Source: an uncultured Draconibacterium sp.
GTDB lineage: Bacteria > Bacteroidota > Bacteroidia > Bacteroidales > Prolixibacteraceae
NCBI RefSeq assembly: GCF_913060805.1
Contig: NZ_CAJXTC010000011.1
Span: forward strand, 1-64,000
Direction of reading: 5' to 3'
DNA: 64,000 bases
Shown: piece by piece, positions 8,875-17,890 of the stretch
Numbering within the stretch: the first letter of the stretch is position 1
Layout of the letters: every line of letters starts with the position of its first letter
Program-made: the position numbers and the translations under genes
The notes under the pieces: model-generated
What the model was told of the DNA's origin: nothing
Databases searched by the model: none
What the model saw: only the letters and a program-made list of their open reading frames with translations

Positions 8875-8906
8875 TAAGCGCTTGGATTTGAACAGAAAAG
8901 CGCTTA
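8875..8906. repeat. Paired AAGCGCTT palindromes upstream of parA
   Basis: Two copies of the 8-bp palindrome AAGCGCTT (8876-8883 and 8898-8905) with centres 22 bp apart, flanked as TAAGCGCTT and AAGCGCTTA so that they also form a 9-bp inverted repeat. They lie between the end of the sugar kinase gene and the parA promoter. They may be a protein-binding pair two helical turns apart or a hairpin; no T-run follows on either strand, which argues against an intrinsic terminator. Confidence 0.5.
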
Positions 8907-9899
8907 AATTTTTTGAGATTTCATCTCTTTTTTAAGCTGTGTTTGATCCACCGGAACAACACCAACTTTCTCGCAAACCAATCCGCCTGCCAGGTTCGAC
9001 ATTAATGCCATAGTTTTTGGTGGAAGTCCTGCTGCCATTGCTAAACTGGCTACTCCGATTACCGTATCGCCGGCTCCCGAAACGTCAGCAATGTCGCGAA
9101 TTGCAACCGGATAATATTGCTCTTTTACACCGTTGCTGATAAAAACTCCTAGTTCAGAAAGTGTAATAAAAATCAGTTTTAACTGCATCTCCTTTTTAAA
9201 GGTTTCAGCCGCTTCTTTCAGGCCTTCCAAATCGCCTTTTTTAAGTGGCAATCCGGTGCCGTCGACAAACTCTTTAAAATTGGGTTTAAAGAGCGATACA
9301 TTTTTATAGTTTCTGAAGTTGCGTTTTTTGGGATCAACAGCTGTTGGAATACCTTTTTCCTGTGCCAGTGCGTTAATGGTTTTAAACAAATTCGGCGTAA
9401 CCACACCTTTGTCGTAATCAACAAAAACGATCACATCAACCGGATTGATTTCGATCTCCTTTTTGATGGCGTTGATCAATTTGTTTTCCATCTCTTCCGA
9501 AATGTAATCGATTGATTCTTCGTCAACCCGAACAATTTGTTTTCCCGAACTGATAATCCGGTTTTTAACGGTTGTGTTTCGTGTAGGATCGACAAAAATT
9601 CCCTCGGCAGAAACGTTTCGTTTTTCCAGAAGATTTTGAAATTCTTTCCCGTTATCGTCGTTACCAACAACTGCAAAAAGAATTGGAGTAGCTCCCAGCG
9701 CCTGAATATTTCGCGATACATTTGCCGCACCACCTAAACGGTTTTCACGGGTTGTTACGGATACAATAGGTACAGGAGCCTCGGGTGATAAGCGATCTAC
9801 TTTTCCCCAAAGGTAGGTGTCAACCATCGCGTCGCCAATTACTATGGCACGCATTTTTGAAAATCGGTCGAATATTTCGTTTACTTCTGCTTTGTTCAC
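8904..9899 (-). CDS. rfaE1: Heptose-7-phosphate kinase-like PfkB kinase (HldE/RfaE domain I)
   Basis: 331 residues, PfkB/ribokinase family. It most resembles the kinase half of HldE, which phosphorylates D-glycero-beta-D-manno-heptose 7-phosphate at C1 on the way to ADP-heptose for lipopolysaccharide core. Visible: GDAMVDTYLWGKVDRLSPEA, the GGAANVSRNI substrate motif and the C-terminal SGAGDTVIGVASLAMAAG with the catalytic Asp. The nucleotidyltransferase half of bifunctional HldE is absent, so it should work with a separate rfaE2. Other sugar kinases are possible. Confidence 0.85.
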   Translation of the reverse strand: MNKAEVNEIFDRFSKMRAIVIGDAMVDTYLWGKVDRLSPEAPVPIVSVTTRENRLGGAANVSRNIQALGATPILFAVVGNDDNGKEFQNLLEKRNVSAEGIFVDPTRNTTVKNRIISSGKQIVRVDEESIDYISEEMENKLINAIKKEIEINPVDVIVFVDYDKGVVTPNLFKTINALAQEKGIPTAVDPKKRNFRNYKNVSLFKPNFKEFVDGTGLPLKKGDLEGLKEAAETFKKEMQLKLIFITLSELGVFISNGVKEQYYPVAIRDIADVSGAGDTVIGVASLAMAAGLPPKTMALMSNLAGGLVCEKVGVVPVDQTQLKKEMKSQKI

Positions 9900-9917
9900 A
9901 AAACGATGTTAAGGCCA

Positions 9918-9925
9918 CAAAACTA
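9918..9925 (-). promoter_or_regulatory. -7 element TAGTTTTG for the heptose kinase gene
   Basis: Exact TAnnTTTG on the minus strand, 18 bp upstream of the ATG at 9899. No -33 element at the usual distance. Confidence 0.4.
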
Positions 9926-10174
9926 AGAAAAAAACAGTGGTAGAAAAATGCCAAAACGCAAAAGTTATTATGTTTTTAGATATCATTGTAAGTAAAACGA
10001 ACCAAAATATTTTATGGTTGAGTTGGATGTTAGATAATAGACATTAAATCCTAGATATTGGATATTTTTTGCGATTGGCTTTTAAAATGTTGAAGATCCA
10101 ATATTCAATTTATAATTTCCAAAGTAGTGAATCCTTTGGGTATTGATTGTTGATTCTGTGTGGTTATTCGATTA
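9926..10174. other. AT-rich intergenic region with an inverted repeat
   Basis: No credible gene. It holds a perfect 9-bp inverted repeat (ATATTGGAT at 10055-10063, ATCCAATAT at 10096-10104) in a stretch of degenerate TTAGATA/AGACATT-like words that often litter Bacteroidota intergenic DNA. It lies between priA (ending at 10175) and the sugar kinase start. Confidence 0.4.
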
Positions 10175-12646
10175 CTAGGCCGGATCGACATCGATATTAA
10201 AAACGCAACTGCTGTTTGAAGGAAGATGCCTAACTGCTTTAACTGCAGCGGTGATTTCTTTTTTAACCAGGTCGAGGTTGAGTTTGCGATCGATCTTTAT
10301 CCATATCTCTTTGTGGTGCCACAATTGAATGCGGCTGATTAACGGATATTCCGGTCCCATAACAATCAACTGTTTATGTTTCCGCAGTTGTTGAGCCAGC
10401 TGGTTGGCAGCGCGATCAACGGTTTGAACATTTTTATGTTTTACCACAATTTTCACCAGTCGGTAAAAGGGCGGGTATTTAAAGAGCTGACGTTCTTCAA
10501 ACTGCTCTTTTAACGTAGCCTGGTAGTTTTGCTCACGAATCAATTCAATTAGCGGGTGATCGGGTTGCGAAGTTTGAATAACCACTTTTCCCTGTTTGTG
10601 TTTTCGCCCGGCGCGGCCTGCCACTTGCGAAATAAGCTGATAAGCGCGTTCGTGAGCACGAAAATCTGGGAAATTGATCAGGTTGTCGGCATTTAAAATT
10701 CCCACAACACTTACGTGTTCAAAGTCCAGTCCTTTGGTTACCATTTGTGTCCCGATCAGTATATTTGTTTTTCGTTCCTCGAGATTTTTAACGATTTTGG
10801 CAAAGGCGTTTTTCGATTGCGTGGTGTCCAAATCCATGCGCGCAATTCGTGCATTTCGGAACAGCGATTTCAACTCATCCTCAATTTTTTCGGTTCCGTA
10901 ACCCCGTGTTTTTAACTCGGGCGAACCGCAATTATCGCATTTATCAGGCAGCTGGTAGCTAAAACCGCAATAGTGGCAACTCAGCCGTCGTTTGTATTTG
11001 TGATAGGTGAGACTTACGTCGCAATTGCGGCATTTAGGAATATCGCCGCAGGAGAAACATTCAACGTAAGGCGAATAACCACGCCGGTTTTGAAACAGGA
11101 TGATCTGTTCGTTTTTCTCCAGTGCCGTTTCCATCATTTCAAAAAGTTCGGGCGTTAAAAAGGAACGCATTTGTTTGCGTTTATACGCGCGTTTTATATC
11201 GGCAACCAGAATCTCAGGAAGTTCCATTTCCGAGTGGCGCTTCATCAGATTTACCAGTCCGTATTTGTTTTTTAGTGCGTTGTAATACGATTCGAATGAG
11301 GGCGTTGCTGAGCCTAACAAAACTTTTGCATCGTTCTGATAGCCCAAAACCACGGCCATGTCGCGGGCATTGTAGCGCGGTGCCGGATCGAATTGTTTGA
11401 ATGAATTTTCATGTTCCTCGTCAACAATCACAATTCCAAGTTTCGAGAAAGGTAAAAATACGGCCGAACGTGCACCTAAAACTAACTGGTAACCTTCTTT
11501 CGGATTATCGTTGAACTGCATCACTTTCTCCCAAATTTCAACACGCTCCTGGCTGTTTAGTTTCGAGTGGTAAATGCCCACTTTGTTGCCGAAAACATTT
11601 TTCAGTCGTTTTACAATTTGTGTGGTGAGTGCAATTTCCGGAACGAGATACAAGGCCTGTCTTCCGGTTTTAATGATCTCATCAATAAGATGAATGTAAA
11701 TCTCCGTTTTGCCACTGGCCGTAATTCCGTGAATCAGCGTAACCTGCTGCGTTTCGAAAGTGGTTTTTATTTCTTCGTAAGCTTTTGCCTGGTGTTTGTT
11801 CAGCAAATTAATACTTACCTGTTCGATTTTTTCTTCCTCCAGCCGCGAGACTTGTTTCTGGTGTTCTGCCAGTATTTTCTTTTTTGCTAACTCCTTCACA
11901 AGATTTGGCGAAAAAGCGGTTCCGGCAAGCAATTCTTTTTTGGGTATTTGATTAATCTGCTCGTCGGAAAAAGCGTTGGTAACCGTACAAAAATGAAAAA
12001 GCAGTTCCTGTTGCTTTTTGGCACGCTTCAACGAATCGGCCTTTTCCTGAAGCACTTTTTCGGAAGAAATGCTGCTGTGCAGTTTTATAAAAGACTCGGT
12101 TTTTGGTTTGTATTTGCTGCTGATCTTTTCTTCGGCGTAAACCACTTTTTTATCCATCAACGAGCGCAGTGCCTGGTACGAAAATTCGGTTCCTAGTTTG
12201 TGCTCTATATCCGAAAGTTGCGAAACATCTTCCTGCAATTGCCGGATGATCAATTCTTCTTTTGGACTCAGATTTACCGGTTCGTCAACACCGGTTAAGA
12301 AAAGTTTCGATTTGCTTTCAAGCTTTAATCCGGTTGGCAGCGCTGCCCGAAATACGTCGCCCAGCGTGCAGCAATAATACTGCGCCAACCATTGCCACAA
12401 CTTAAAATTTACCGGAAAAATTATCGGGTGTTCATCAAGGATTTCCTGAACTTCCTTAATCTCAAAATCATCCGGTTTTTTATCCGAAAGCGAGATGACC
12501 AGAGCTGCGTACAACTTCTTTTTGCCAAACTGCACAATTACCCGTTTCCCCGGAGCAATTTCGTTCTCCAGCGATGCAGGTACTTTGTAGGTAAAACTAT
12601 CGTGCAACGACAGTGGTAATATGACTTGTGCAAAAAGTTCAGGCAT
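10175..12646 (-). CDS. priA: Primosomal protein N' (replication restart helicase PriA)
   Basis: 823-residue superfamily 2 DNA helicase that reloads the replisome at stalled forks. The N-terminal 3'-DNA-binding domain opens with FAQVILPLSLHDSFTYKVP. Helicase motifs: Walker A GITASGKTEIY (about 311), DEEH box VIVDEEHENSFKQ, and the arginine-finger region QVAGRAGRKHKQG. Between the lobes is the zinc-binding insertion with eight Cys (CFSCGDIPKCRNC ... CHYCGF ... CDNCGS). The length is slightly above E. coli PriA. A TACTTTTA near-promoter lies just upstream. Confidence 0.95.
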   Translation of the reverse strand: MPELFAQVILPLSLHDSFTYKVPASLENEIAPGKRVIVQFGKKKLYAALVISLSDKKPDDFEIKEVQEILDEHPIIFPVNFKLWQWLAQYYCCTLGDVFRAALPTGLKLESKSKLFLTGVDEPVNLSPKEELIIRQLQEDVSQLSDIEHKLGTEFSYQALRSLMDKKVVYAEEKISSKYKPKTESFIKLHSSISSEKVLQEKADSLKRAKKQQELLFHFCTVTNAFSDEQINQIPKKELLAGTAFSPNLVKELAKKKILAEHQKQVSRLEEEKIEQVSINLLNKHQAKAYEEIKTTFETQQVTLIHGITASGKTEIYIHLIDEIIKTGRQALYLVPEIALTTQIVKRLKNVFGNKVGIYHSKLNSQERVEIWEKVMQFNDNPKEGYQLVLGARSAVFLPFSKLGIVIVDEEHENSFKQFDPAPRYNARDMAVVLGYQNDAKVLLGSATPSFESYYNALKNKYGLVNLMKRHSEMELPEILVADIKRAYKRKQMRSFLTPELFEMMETALEKNEQIILFQNRRGYSPYVECFSCGDIPKCRNCDVSLTYHKYKRRLSCHYCGFSYQLPDKCDNCGSPELKTRGYGTEKIEDELKSLFRNARIARMDLDTTQSKNAFAKIVKNLEERKTNILIGTQMVTKGLDFEHVSVVGILNADNLINFPDFRAHERAYQLISQVAGRAGRKHKQGKVVIQTSQPDHPLIELIREQNYQATLKEQFEERQLFKYPPFYRLVKIVVKHKNVQTVDRAANQLAQQLRKHKQLIVMGPEYPLISRIQLWHHKEIWIKIDRKLNLDLVKKEITAAVKAVRHLPSNSSCVFNIDVDPA

Positions 12647-12688
12647 AAAAAATATTTGCCTAAAAGTACGTGAATTTATGGAATAAGC

Positions 12689-13552
12689 TTAATCGAAGTT
12701 GGTGTGGATCCATTTTTCCACATCTTCCATCAGCCAGTTGGGTGTTGAAGTAGCTCCGCAAATACCCACCGACTTAATGCCGTCAAACCATTCCTGTTTA
12801 ATTTCGTCGAGATTTGAGATGAAATACGAATCGTCATTTACTTCTTTGCAAATCGTGTAAAGGTATTGTCCGTTGGAGCTTTTTCGGCCGGCAACAAACA
12901 GGATCATATCAAAACGCTCGGCGAATTTTTTCAGGTTTGGAACGCGGTTCGATACCTGCCGGCAAATGGTGTCTTTTATTTCAACCGGAACTCCCGGCTC
13001 GGTAGTTTCTTTTACTTTTTGAGCAATTTCATGGAAGTCCTCAATTCGTTTGGTAGTTTGCGAATACAGCGAAACCGGACGACTTTTGTCGATCTTATCC
13101 ACGTCGGCAATGCTTTCGATAATGATTGCGTTGTGTTTGGTTTGCCCGTTCAAACCTTCAATTTCGGCGTGTCCTTTTTTGCCGTAAATAACCACCTGAC
13201 CTTCGATTTGCGAATGTTTGGAATACGAACTTTTTACTTTCTCCTGCAGTGTTAACACCACTGGGCAGGTCGCATCGATTAATTCTACATTGTTGGCTTT
13301 GGCATATTCGTAGGTTTCCGGCGGCTCGCCATGCGCGCGGATTAAAACTTTACAATTGCTGAGGGTGAAAAACTCCTCTTTCGAAATCGACTTCAATCCC
13401 ATTTTTTCAAGACGCTCCACTTCCATCCCGTTGTGAACGATATCGCCCAAACAATACAGTTGGTTCGTATCCTTCAACTCATCCTCCGCTGCTTTGATTG
13501 CGTTGATCACGCCAAAACAAAATCCCGATCTTCTATCTATCTCAACAATCAT
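12689..13552 (-). CDS. ispH: 4-hydroxy-3-methylbut-2-enyl diphosphate reductase IspH
   Basis: 287 residues. [4Fe-4S] enzyme of the last MEP-pathway step, making IPP and DMAPP. The three cluster cysteines are visible in SGFCFGVINA (C12), DATCPVV and SVGICGATSTP; the catalytic Glu/Thr region is GHAEIEGLNGQT. It overlaps cmk by 4 bases (ATGA), so the two are translationally coupled; this cmk-ispH pairing next to porQ is common in Bacteroidota. Confidence 0.95.
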   Translation of the reverse strand: MIVEIDRRSGFCFGVINAIKAAEDELKDTNQLYCLGDIVHNGMEVERLEKMGLKSISKEEFFTLSNCKVLIRAHGEPPETYEYAKANNVELIDATCPVVLTLQEKVKSSYSKHSQIEGQVVIYGKKGHAEIEGLNGQTKHNAIIIESIADVDKIDKSRPVSLYSQTTKRIEDFHEIAQKVKETTEPGVPVEIKDTICRQVSNRVPNLKKFAERFDMILFVAGRKSSNGQYLYTICKEVNDDSYFISNLDEIKQEWFDGIKSVGICGATSTPNWLMEDVEKWIHTNFD

Positions 13553-14247
13553 TTTCCTTCAGTAATTTCTTTTACCTTGTTAACGGCCCAGTCCAATTGT
13601 TGTTCGCGCGTTAGCTCACTATTATCAAGAATAAGTGCGTCATCGGCTTGTTTTAAGGGACCTACAGCGCGAGTAGAATCGATTTTATCGCGCCCCTCAA
13701 CATTGGCTAAAATCTCCTCGAAGTTTACTTTGTCTCCTTTTTCTGTGAGTTCGAGGTAGCGGCGCTGCGCACGAATTTCGGGCGAGGCGGTCATAAATAT
13801 TTTTAGCTCGGCATGGGGGAAAACCACTGTGCCAATATCGCGGCCATCCATCACAATGCCTTTGTTTTTGCCATTTTCGCGCTGCTGGCGCACCATTTCG
13901 TGGCGCACCTCGGCAATGGTACTAATTGGGCTTACATTCTCCGAAACTTTCAACTGACGGATCTCATCTTCCACATTTTCGCCATTCAGAAAAGTGGTGT
14001 TCTTGCCAGCTTTTTCGTCCCATTTAAAGGTGATTTTTATGTCTTTTAACCCGTCGATAACCTTTTGTGTGTCGGGAATTTTATTTTCGATCCAGCCGTT
14101 TCGCAGGGCGACCAACGTAACTACACGGTACATGGCACCGGTGTCGATATAAACGTAACCCAACCGCTGTGCAAGCGATTTGGCCATGGTACTTTTTCCG
14201 CAAGACGAGTGGCCATCGATGGCGATGATAATCTTTTTGTCGTTCAT
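13549..14247 (-). CDS. cmk: Cytidylate kinase
   Basis: 232 residues from ATG 14247 (an in-frame TTG at 14271 is less likely). Phosphorylates CMP/dCMP. P-loop GHSSCGKSTMAKSLAQRLG, IDTGAMYRVVTLVAL, and the late motif MDGRDIGTVVFPHAELKIF are all typical. Last 4 bases overlap the start of ispH. The 5' side is followed by a 0.67 kb non-coding stretch that contains repeat copy A, so cmk and porQ are not directly joined here. Confidence 0.94.
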   Translation of the reverse strand: MNDKKIIIAIDGHSSCGKSTMAKSLAQRLGYVYIDTGAMYRVVTLVALRNGWIENKIPDTQKVIDGLKDIKITFKWDEKAGKNTTFLNGENVEDEIRQLKVSENVSPISTIAEVRHEMVRQQRENGKNKGIVMDGRDIGTVVFPHAELKIFMTASPEIRAQRRYLELTEKGDKVNFEEILANVEGRDKIDSTRAVGPLKQADDALILDNSELTREQQLDWAVNKVKEITEGK

Positions 14248-14291
14248 GTTTCTTTTAGGAATTTGAAGCAAAGATGGGGAAATTTTAATTA

Positions 14292-14420
14292 AGATTCAAT
14301 TGTCTGATTTAGGTGTTTCTAAATAAATTCTGGAGAATTAAAATTCATTGAGAAATGCATGTTTTTATTGTTTGCAAATATGCAATTGGTCTGTTGTTGG
14401 GGTTGACTGTAAATCAATAT
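14292..14420. other. AT-rich intergenic DNA before repeat copy A
   Basis: No gene supported. A CATCTTTG near-match to the -7 element on the minus strand (about 14269-14276) may serve cmk. Confidence 0.3.
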
Positions 14421-14850
14421 TGTAGCTTTTGTCCTCATGCCGGACGGGCAGTTCCTTTTGCATTCGATCAAAAGGAACCAAAAATCTTGTCAAAAAATAA
14501 CCTTTGCGTTTTTTCAATTTGGCTAATTAGCCCGATTGACGGATTTTTGACGAGCCCGCACGAGATTTGCCTTCAAGGCCGCCTTCGGGAAAAAGCGTTA
14601 AGAAAATCAATGGAGAGAACGTCAAGAAATCAAGTTTGTTCGACGCTCGTTAGACCGAAGGAACGAAGGGCTAAAAGGAGGAGTTTCTTGATTTTAGTGA
14701 AAGGAATTTATTTTTTGGCTTTTTATCGTCAGCGGTGGCTTTTTTGAATCCTTTTTCATGTGATTAGGATTGTTCAAGGTTGGCATCACATGTAATTCGC
14801 AAGCTCATTTCAGCTATAGGAAAAAGGATTTCCTGTCTGGAAAGACGATT
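14421..14850. repeat. Dispersed non-coding repeat, copy A (about 0.4 kb)
   Basis: Aligns along its whole length with 20221-20594. Shared landmarks: a 10-bp hairpin GTTCCTTTTG / CAAAAGGAAC near the start, TTGACGGATTTTTGACGAGC, GGGCTAAAAGGAGGAGTTTC, TTTTATCGTCAGCGGTGGCT and an end with TTTCCTGT-GGAA-GACGAT. The ends form imperfect inverted repeats (TCGTCTTC... / ...GGAAGGACGA, clearest in copy B). Copy A carries an extra 54 bp (14759-14812). Reading frames are not conserved between copies, so it is not coding. It may be a MITE-like element or a structured RNA family. Confidence 0.8.
14759..14812. mobile_element. 54-bp insertion inside repeat copy A
   Basis: Present in copy A and absent in copy B, where TTTTCA joins directly to GCTATAGG. 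The inserted DNA spans an 8-bp inverted repeat CATGTGAT (14757-14764) / ATCACATG. It could be a tiny palindromic insertion or a deletion from copy B. Two copies alone cannot decide. Confidence 0.4.
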
Positions 14851-14920
14851 GGTTGATGGATCGAACTATAATCGATTTTAAAAAATGGGAGGCTGTTTTA
14901 GAAATGGTAGATTATTTCAA

Positions 14921-15949
14921 TTAGAAATTGTTATTCAAATTAACCGATACTGAAAACAGGTTAGACGAGCCTGCCAAATGGAAACGGGAAATGGCATAAT
15001 CAAAATGGAAACGTTTGATTTTTAATCCGAATCCTGCCGAAAATCCAACTGTTGAAGCTTTGTTGTCGAATTTTAATTCCTGTCGTCGTTGATAGTTATA
15101 TCCCACACGCAATGTGAAATTTTCCGAAGGAAGAATTTCAGCTCCCAACACCAGGTGGCGCATGGTTTGTTTGGCAAATCCTTCTTCGCGCTGGTGAATG
15201 GTTTCGCCGTTAAACTCCTCTTCTTCATCTCCCGATGCCAAATCCCAGTGGTTAAGGTGCTGCAAAGTAGCCGAGAAAATAAGCGGGGCATGTTGTAACC
15301 GCTTGCTGATTCCTGCCTGAATGTTCAGCGGAATACGTTCGCGATCAGCTCCGTCGTAGTACGTAGAAATTTGTGTTCCGAAGTTGCGCACCACCAGAGC
15401 TACGTTTGTATATTCATCCTTGCTGGCAAAGCTGGCACCCAAATCGGCAGCAATTCCAAACGATTGGTAGGTTTCGAACGACGATAAAATTGGTTTCAGG
15501 TTGATCCCGTACTTCAGTCGTTTGTAACTGTTCGAATAAATGAGGTTCAAGGCGTATTCAGCGGCTTTAAAAGTAGCACCGGTAAGTTCGCCTCCTTCCG
15601 TAGCTTCATCAAACTGCCCGTAATTAATGTAGTGCATACCCACGGCAAAATTCCCAATTCCTTCATATGTTTTAGCGTACGAGGCATAACCATAATTGAC
15701 ATCGGCTAGGTAATTTACGTAATTCACTAATACGCGGTTGTCCATATCTTCGTGGAGCAGAGCCGGATTAGCGTAGGGCAGGTTGAGGTCTTCCGAATCG
15801 AGAATTGCAATTTGAGTTCCTCCCAAAGCGGCAATTCGTGCCGAGTTTGTCAGCTCCAAAAACTGGTAAGTGTACTCACCTCCAATTTGGGCCTTTCCCG
15901 CCAACATCGAAAAACAAAAGAGTATAAAAAGGTAAATTTTTCGCTTCAT
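14921..15949 (-). CDS. porQ: Type IX secretion system protein PorQ
   Basis: 342 residues with signal peptide MKRKIYLFILFCFSMLAGKAQ. PorQ is an outer-membrane beta-barrel of the FadL/PorV type that acts with the PorZ/PorU/PorV attachment complex of type IX secretion. Recognised from the N-terminal YQFLELTNSARIAALGGTQI, the ANPALLHEDMDN motif and the barrel strands ending in LFSVSVNLNNNF. It sits upstream of cmk and ispH, its common neighbours. The presence of PorQ implies that the cell has type IX secretion; the other components are not in the window. Confidence 0.88.
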   Translation of the reverse strand: MKRKIYLFILFCFSMLAGKAQIGGEYTYQFLELTNSARIAALGGTQIAILDSEDLNLPYANPALLHEDMDNRVLVNYVNYLADVNYGYASYAKTYEGIGNFAVGMHYINYGQFDEATEGGELTGATFKAAEYALNLIYSNSYKRLKYGINLKPILSSFETYQSFGIAADLGASFASKDEYTNVALVVRNFGTQISTYYDGADRERIPLNIQAGISKRLQHAPLIFSATLQHLNHWDLASGDEEEEFNGETIHQREEGFAKQTMRHLVLGAEILPSENFTLRVGYNYQRRQELKFDNKASTVGFSAGFGLKIKRFHFDYAISRFHLAGSSNLFSVSVNLNNNF

Positions 15950-15976
15950 GCGCGATCGTCATTTTTTCTAAAACGC

Positions 15977-15984
15977 CAAAGGTA
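15977..15984 (-). promoter_or_regulatory. -7 element TACCTTTG for porQ
   Basis: Exact TAnnTTTG on the minus strand, 27 bp before the porQ ATG at 15949. Confidence 0.5.
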
Positions 15985-16112
15985 TTTAATTATTATTATA
16001 GGGGAAACAGATTGGGAAAATTATCAGAGGATTTGAACACTGATGACGCTGGTTGTGCTGATTTTCGCTGTTTTTATACTGTAATTGATCTTGACATATG
16101 GAGTGTAAAACA

Positions 16113-16964
16113 CTAAGTACGAGGCAACCGCTCCGGCCAAATATTAGGTAACTCTCCACTAAACCCGATTTCGGGTAGATTGTCAATCAGCTTCATTTCT
16201 TCTTTTGTAAGCTCAAAATCGAATAAGTTCATATTGTCCAGAATTCGTTCGTTGGTGGTTGATTTTGGGATAACCACTACATCGTGCTGCGTAATCCAGC
16301 GTAAGCAAACTTTGGCGATGGATTGATTATGATTCTGTGCAATTTGCTGCAAAGTTTCGTTATCGAATACACGCCCGCGCGCCAGTGGCGACCAGGCTTC
16401 AATAACAATGTTGTGTTTTTTGCAGTATTCTGTCAGTTCCGGTTGCCAGTATCCAGGGTGAAACTCAATTTGGTTTACTGCCGGTTTTACATTGGCCGTT
16501 TGGAACAAAGCATCAAAATGCTCCTGAAAGAAATTGCTTACGCCAATCGATTTTATCTTTCCTTCGGCCTGCAATTCTTCCATGGCGCGCCAGGTGTCGG
16601 CGTTGGTTTTTTGCCAGTTATCGTAGTTGCGGGCATTTGCGGGCCAATGTATCAGGTACAGATCGATGTAATCCAGGTCGAGCTTTTTTAGTGATTTTTC
16701 CAGTTCCGTTTTTGTGGATTCATAACCCAAACACTCGCGCCATAACTTGGTGGTTACAATGATCTCTTCACGTGGAATGCCACTGGCTTTAATTCCTTTG
16801 CCAACGGCTTCTTCGTTAAAATAAAAAGCAGCCGTGTCGATTAAACGGTAGCCATTTTGCAGAGCAAAACTTACTGCTTCAATTCCTTCTTGTTCTTCTG
16901 ATTTATAGGTTCCGAAACCAATAATTGGTAGCTCGTTTCCATCGTTTAAAAGTAGTTTTTTCAT
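16113..16964 (-). CDS. Aldo/keto reductase
   Basis: 283 residues, AKR superfamily TIM barrel using NADPH to reduce aldehydes or ketones. The four catalytic residues are visible: Asp in LIDTAAFYFNEEAVGKG with the Tyr in the same stretch, Lys in VTTKLW, His in YLIHWP. Cofactor motif VVIPKSTTNERILDNM is present near the C-terminus. Similar to the AKR5 group (2,5-diketo-gluconate reductase-like), but the substrate is not predictable. No operon partner is evident. Confidence 0.9.
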   Translation of the reverse strand: MKKLLLNDGNELPIIGFGTYKSEEQEGIEAVSFALQNGYRLIDTAAFYFNEEAVGKGIKASGIPREEIIVTTKLWRECLGYESTKTELEKSLKKLDLDYIDLYLIHWPANARNYDNWQKTNADTWRAMEELQAEGKIKSIGVSNFFQEHFDALFQTANVKPAVNQIEFHPGYWQPELTEYCKKHNIVIEAWSPLARGRVFDNETLQQIAQNHNQSIAKVCLRWITQHDVVVIPKSTTNERILDNMNLFDFELTKEEMKLIDNLPEIGFSGELPNIWPERLPRT

Positions 16965-16994
16965 AAAGTGTAATTTTAGTTGGTTGTTGGGGTT

Positions 16995-17318
16995 TCAAAA
17001 TAAATCGAAGTGGTCGTTAAAGTATACAAATATTAGTAATACTATTACCAGTCCAATTGCAATACTCAGCATTATCTTCCGATTGCTGTTCTTCCTTTCT
17101 TCTTCCAGTTTCGATCGAAGTTCCTTTTTGTAACTATCCGAGTATATTTTGCTTTTCAAAAAAGAAAAATTCCGTTTTTTTATGTGGTAATAATTGCCTA
17201 CTTCCGGGCCGGCTGAAGGAGAGCCTCCACCACCGTCAGGTTTGCTTCGTTTCCCAAGATACTTTCTGGGTTTCATTGTTGAAATCCAGCGTTGCATTCC
17301 GAGGCCGTTGTATCCCAT
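16995..17318 (-). CDS. Small conserved membrane protein of unknown function
   Basis: 107 residues. N-terminus MGYNGLGMQRWISTMKPRKY is basic; a Gly-rich patch (PDGGGGSPSAGPE) follows, then a charged helix (KKELRSKLEEERKNSNRK) and one C-terminal membrane helix (IMLSIAIGLVIVLLIFVYF). This is the layout of a tail-anchored or single-pass protein. No family assigned. It lies 29 bases after the YkgJ gene on the same strand and probably shares its transcript. Confidence 0.6.
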   Translation of the reverse strand: MGYNGLGMQRWISTMKPRKYLGKRSKPDGGGGSPSAGPEVGNYYHIKKRNFSFLKSKIYSDSYKKELRSKLEEERKNSNRKIMLSIAIGLVIVLLIFVYFNDHFDLF

Positions 17319-17347
17319 GTGTTGGTTTTTGTTGTTATGCCTTAAAG

Positions 17348-17848
17348 TTAGAAATTTTCCTTCTTTAATTCCTCAAAAACTTCCAGCACCACCGGGCAGG
17401 TTTCGCAGTTTTTATGCGACAGATCGAGAATCTGATAAAATCGTTTACGGTCGGTGTGTGGATATTCGCGGCAAGCTTTGGGGCGGCTTTCGTAAACCAT
17501 ACAATAGTTGTCGGGCATCAGAAAAGGGCAGGGGTGCTCCTTAAAAACATAGTCGCCGTCTTCATCTACTTTGATGTATTGCTCCGTAAAATCGGGTAAT
17601 TTCATTTTCAGGTGTTTGGCCAGACGCTCAATGTCTTTAACAATGAGTCGTGGCCCGATAGTTTTGCAGCAGTTGGCGCAATCCAGACAGTCGAAATTAT
17701 CAAACGCTTCGTAATGCAGTGCATGCACCACATCATCAAGCCGCTTTGGTTTTTTCTTTTTCAGCTTTTTCAGCACGGCGTTGGTTTCCGGCCTGCTTTT
17801 GTCAGTAAGCAGTTTTAATTCTTCCGGTGTTTTAAAATCGATATTCAT
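17348..17848 (-). CDS. YkgJ-family cysteine cluster protein
   Basis: 166 residues. Contains the CLDCANCCKTIGPRLIVKDI cluster plus HPCPFL, YCMVYESRPKACREYP and HKNCETCPVV, i.e. the zinc- or iron-chelating Cys array of UPF0153/YkgJ. Some relatives (FliB-like) act in protein modification, but most have no known function. The 5' side faces the palindromic intergenic region at 17880-18000. Confidence 0.85.
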   Translation of the reverse strand: MNIDFKTPEELKLLTDKSRPETNAVLKKLKKKKPKRLDDVVHALHYEAFDNFDCLDCANCCKTIGPRLIVKDIERLAKHLKMKLPDFTEQYIKVDEDGDYVFKEHPCPFLMPDNYCMVYESRPKACREYPHTDRKRFYQILDLSHKNCETCPVVLEVFEELKKENF

Positions 17849-17890
17849 TTTGGCTGCAATTTAAATAAAAACTTTCTTTACCCCTCACCC

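Noticed and set aside
14355-14747. 130-residue plus-strand reading frame
   Set aside because: It lies mostly within repeat copy A. The frame is broken in copy B by indels, and the sequence has no signal, domain or plausible composition.
16764-16779. parS-like palindrome around CACGTG
   Set aside because: It matches only about 11 of 16 bases of the usual parS, and it lies in conserved coding sequence of the aldo/keto reductase.
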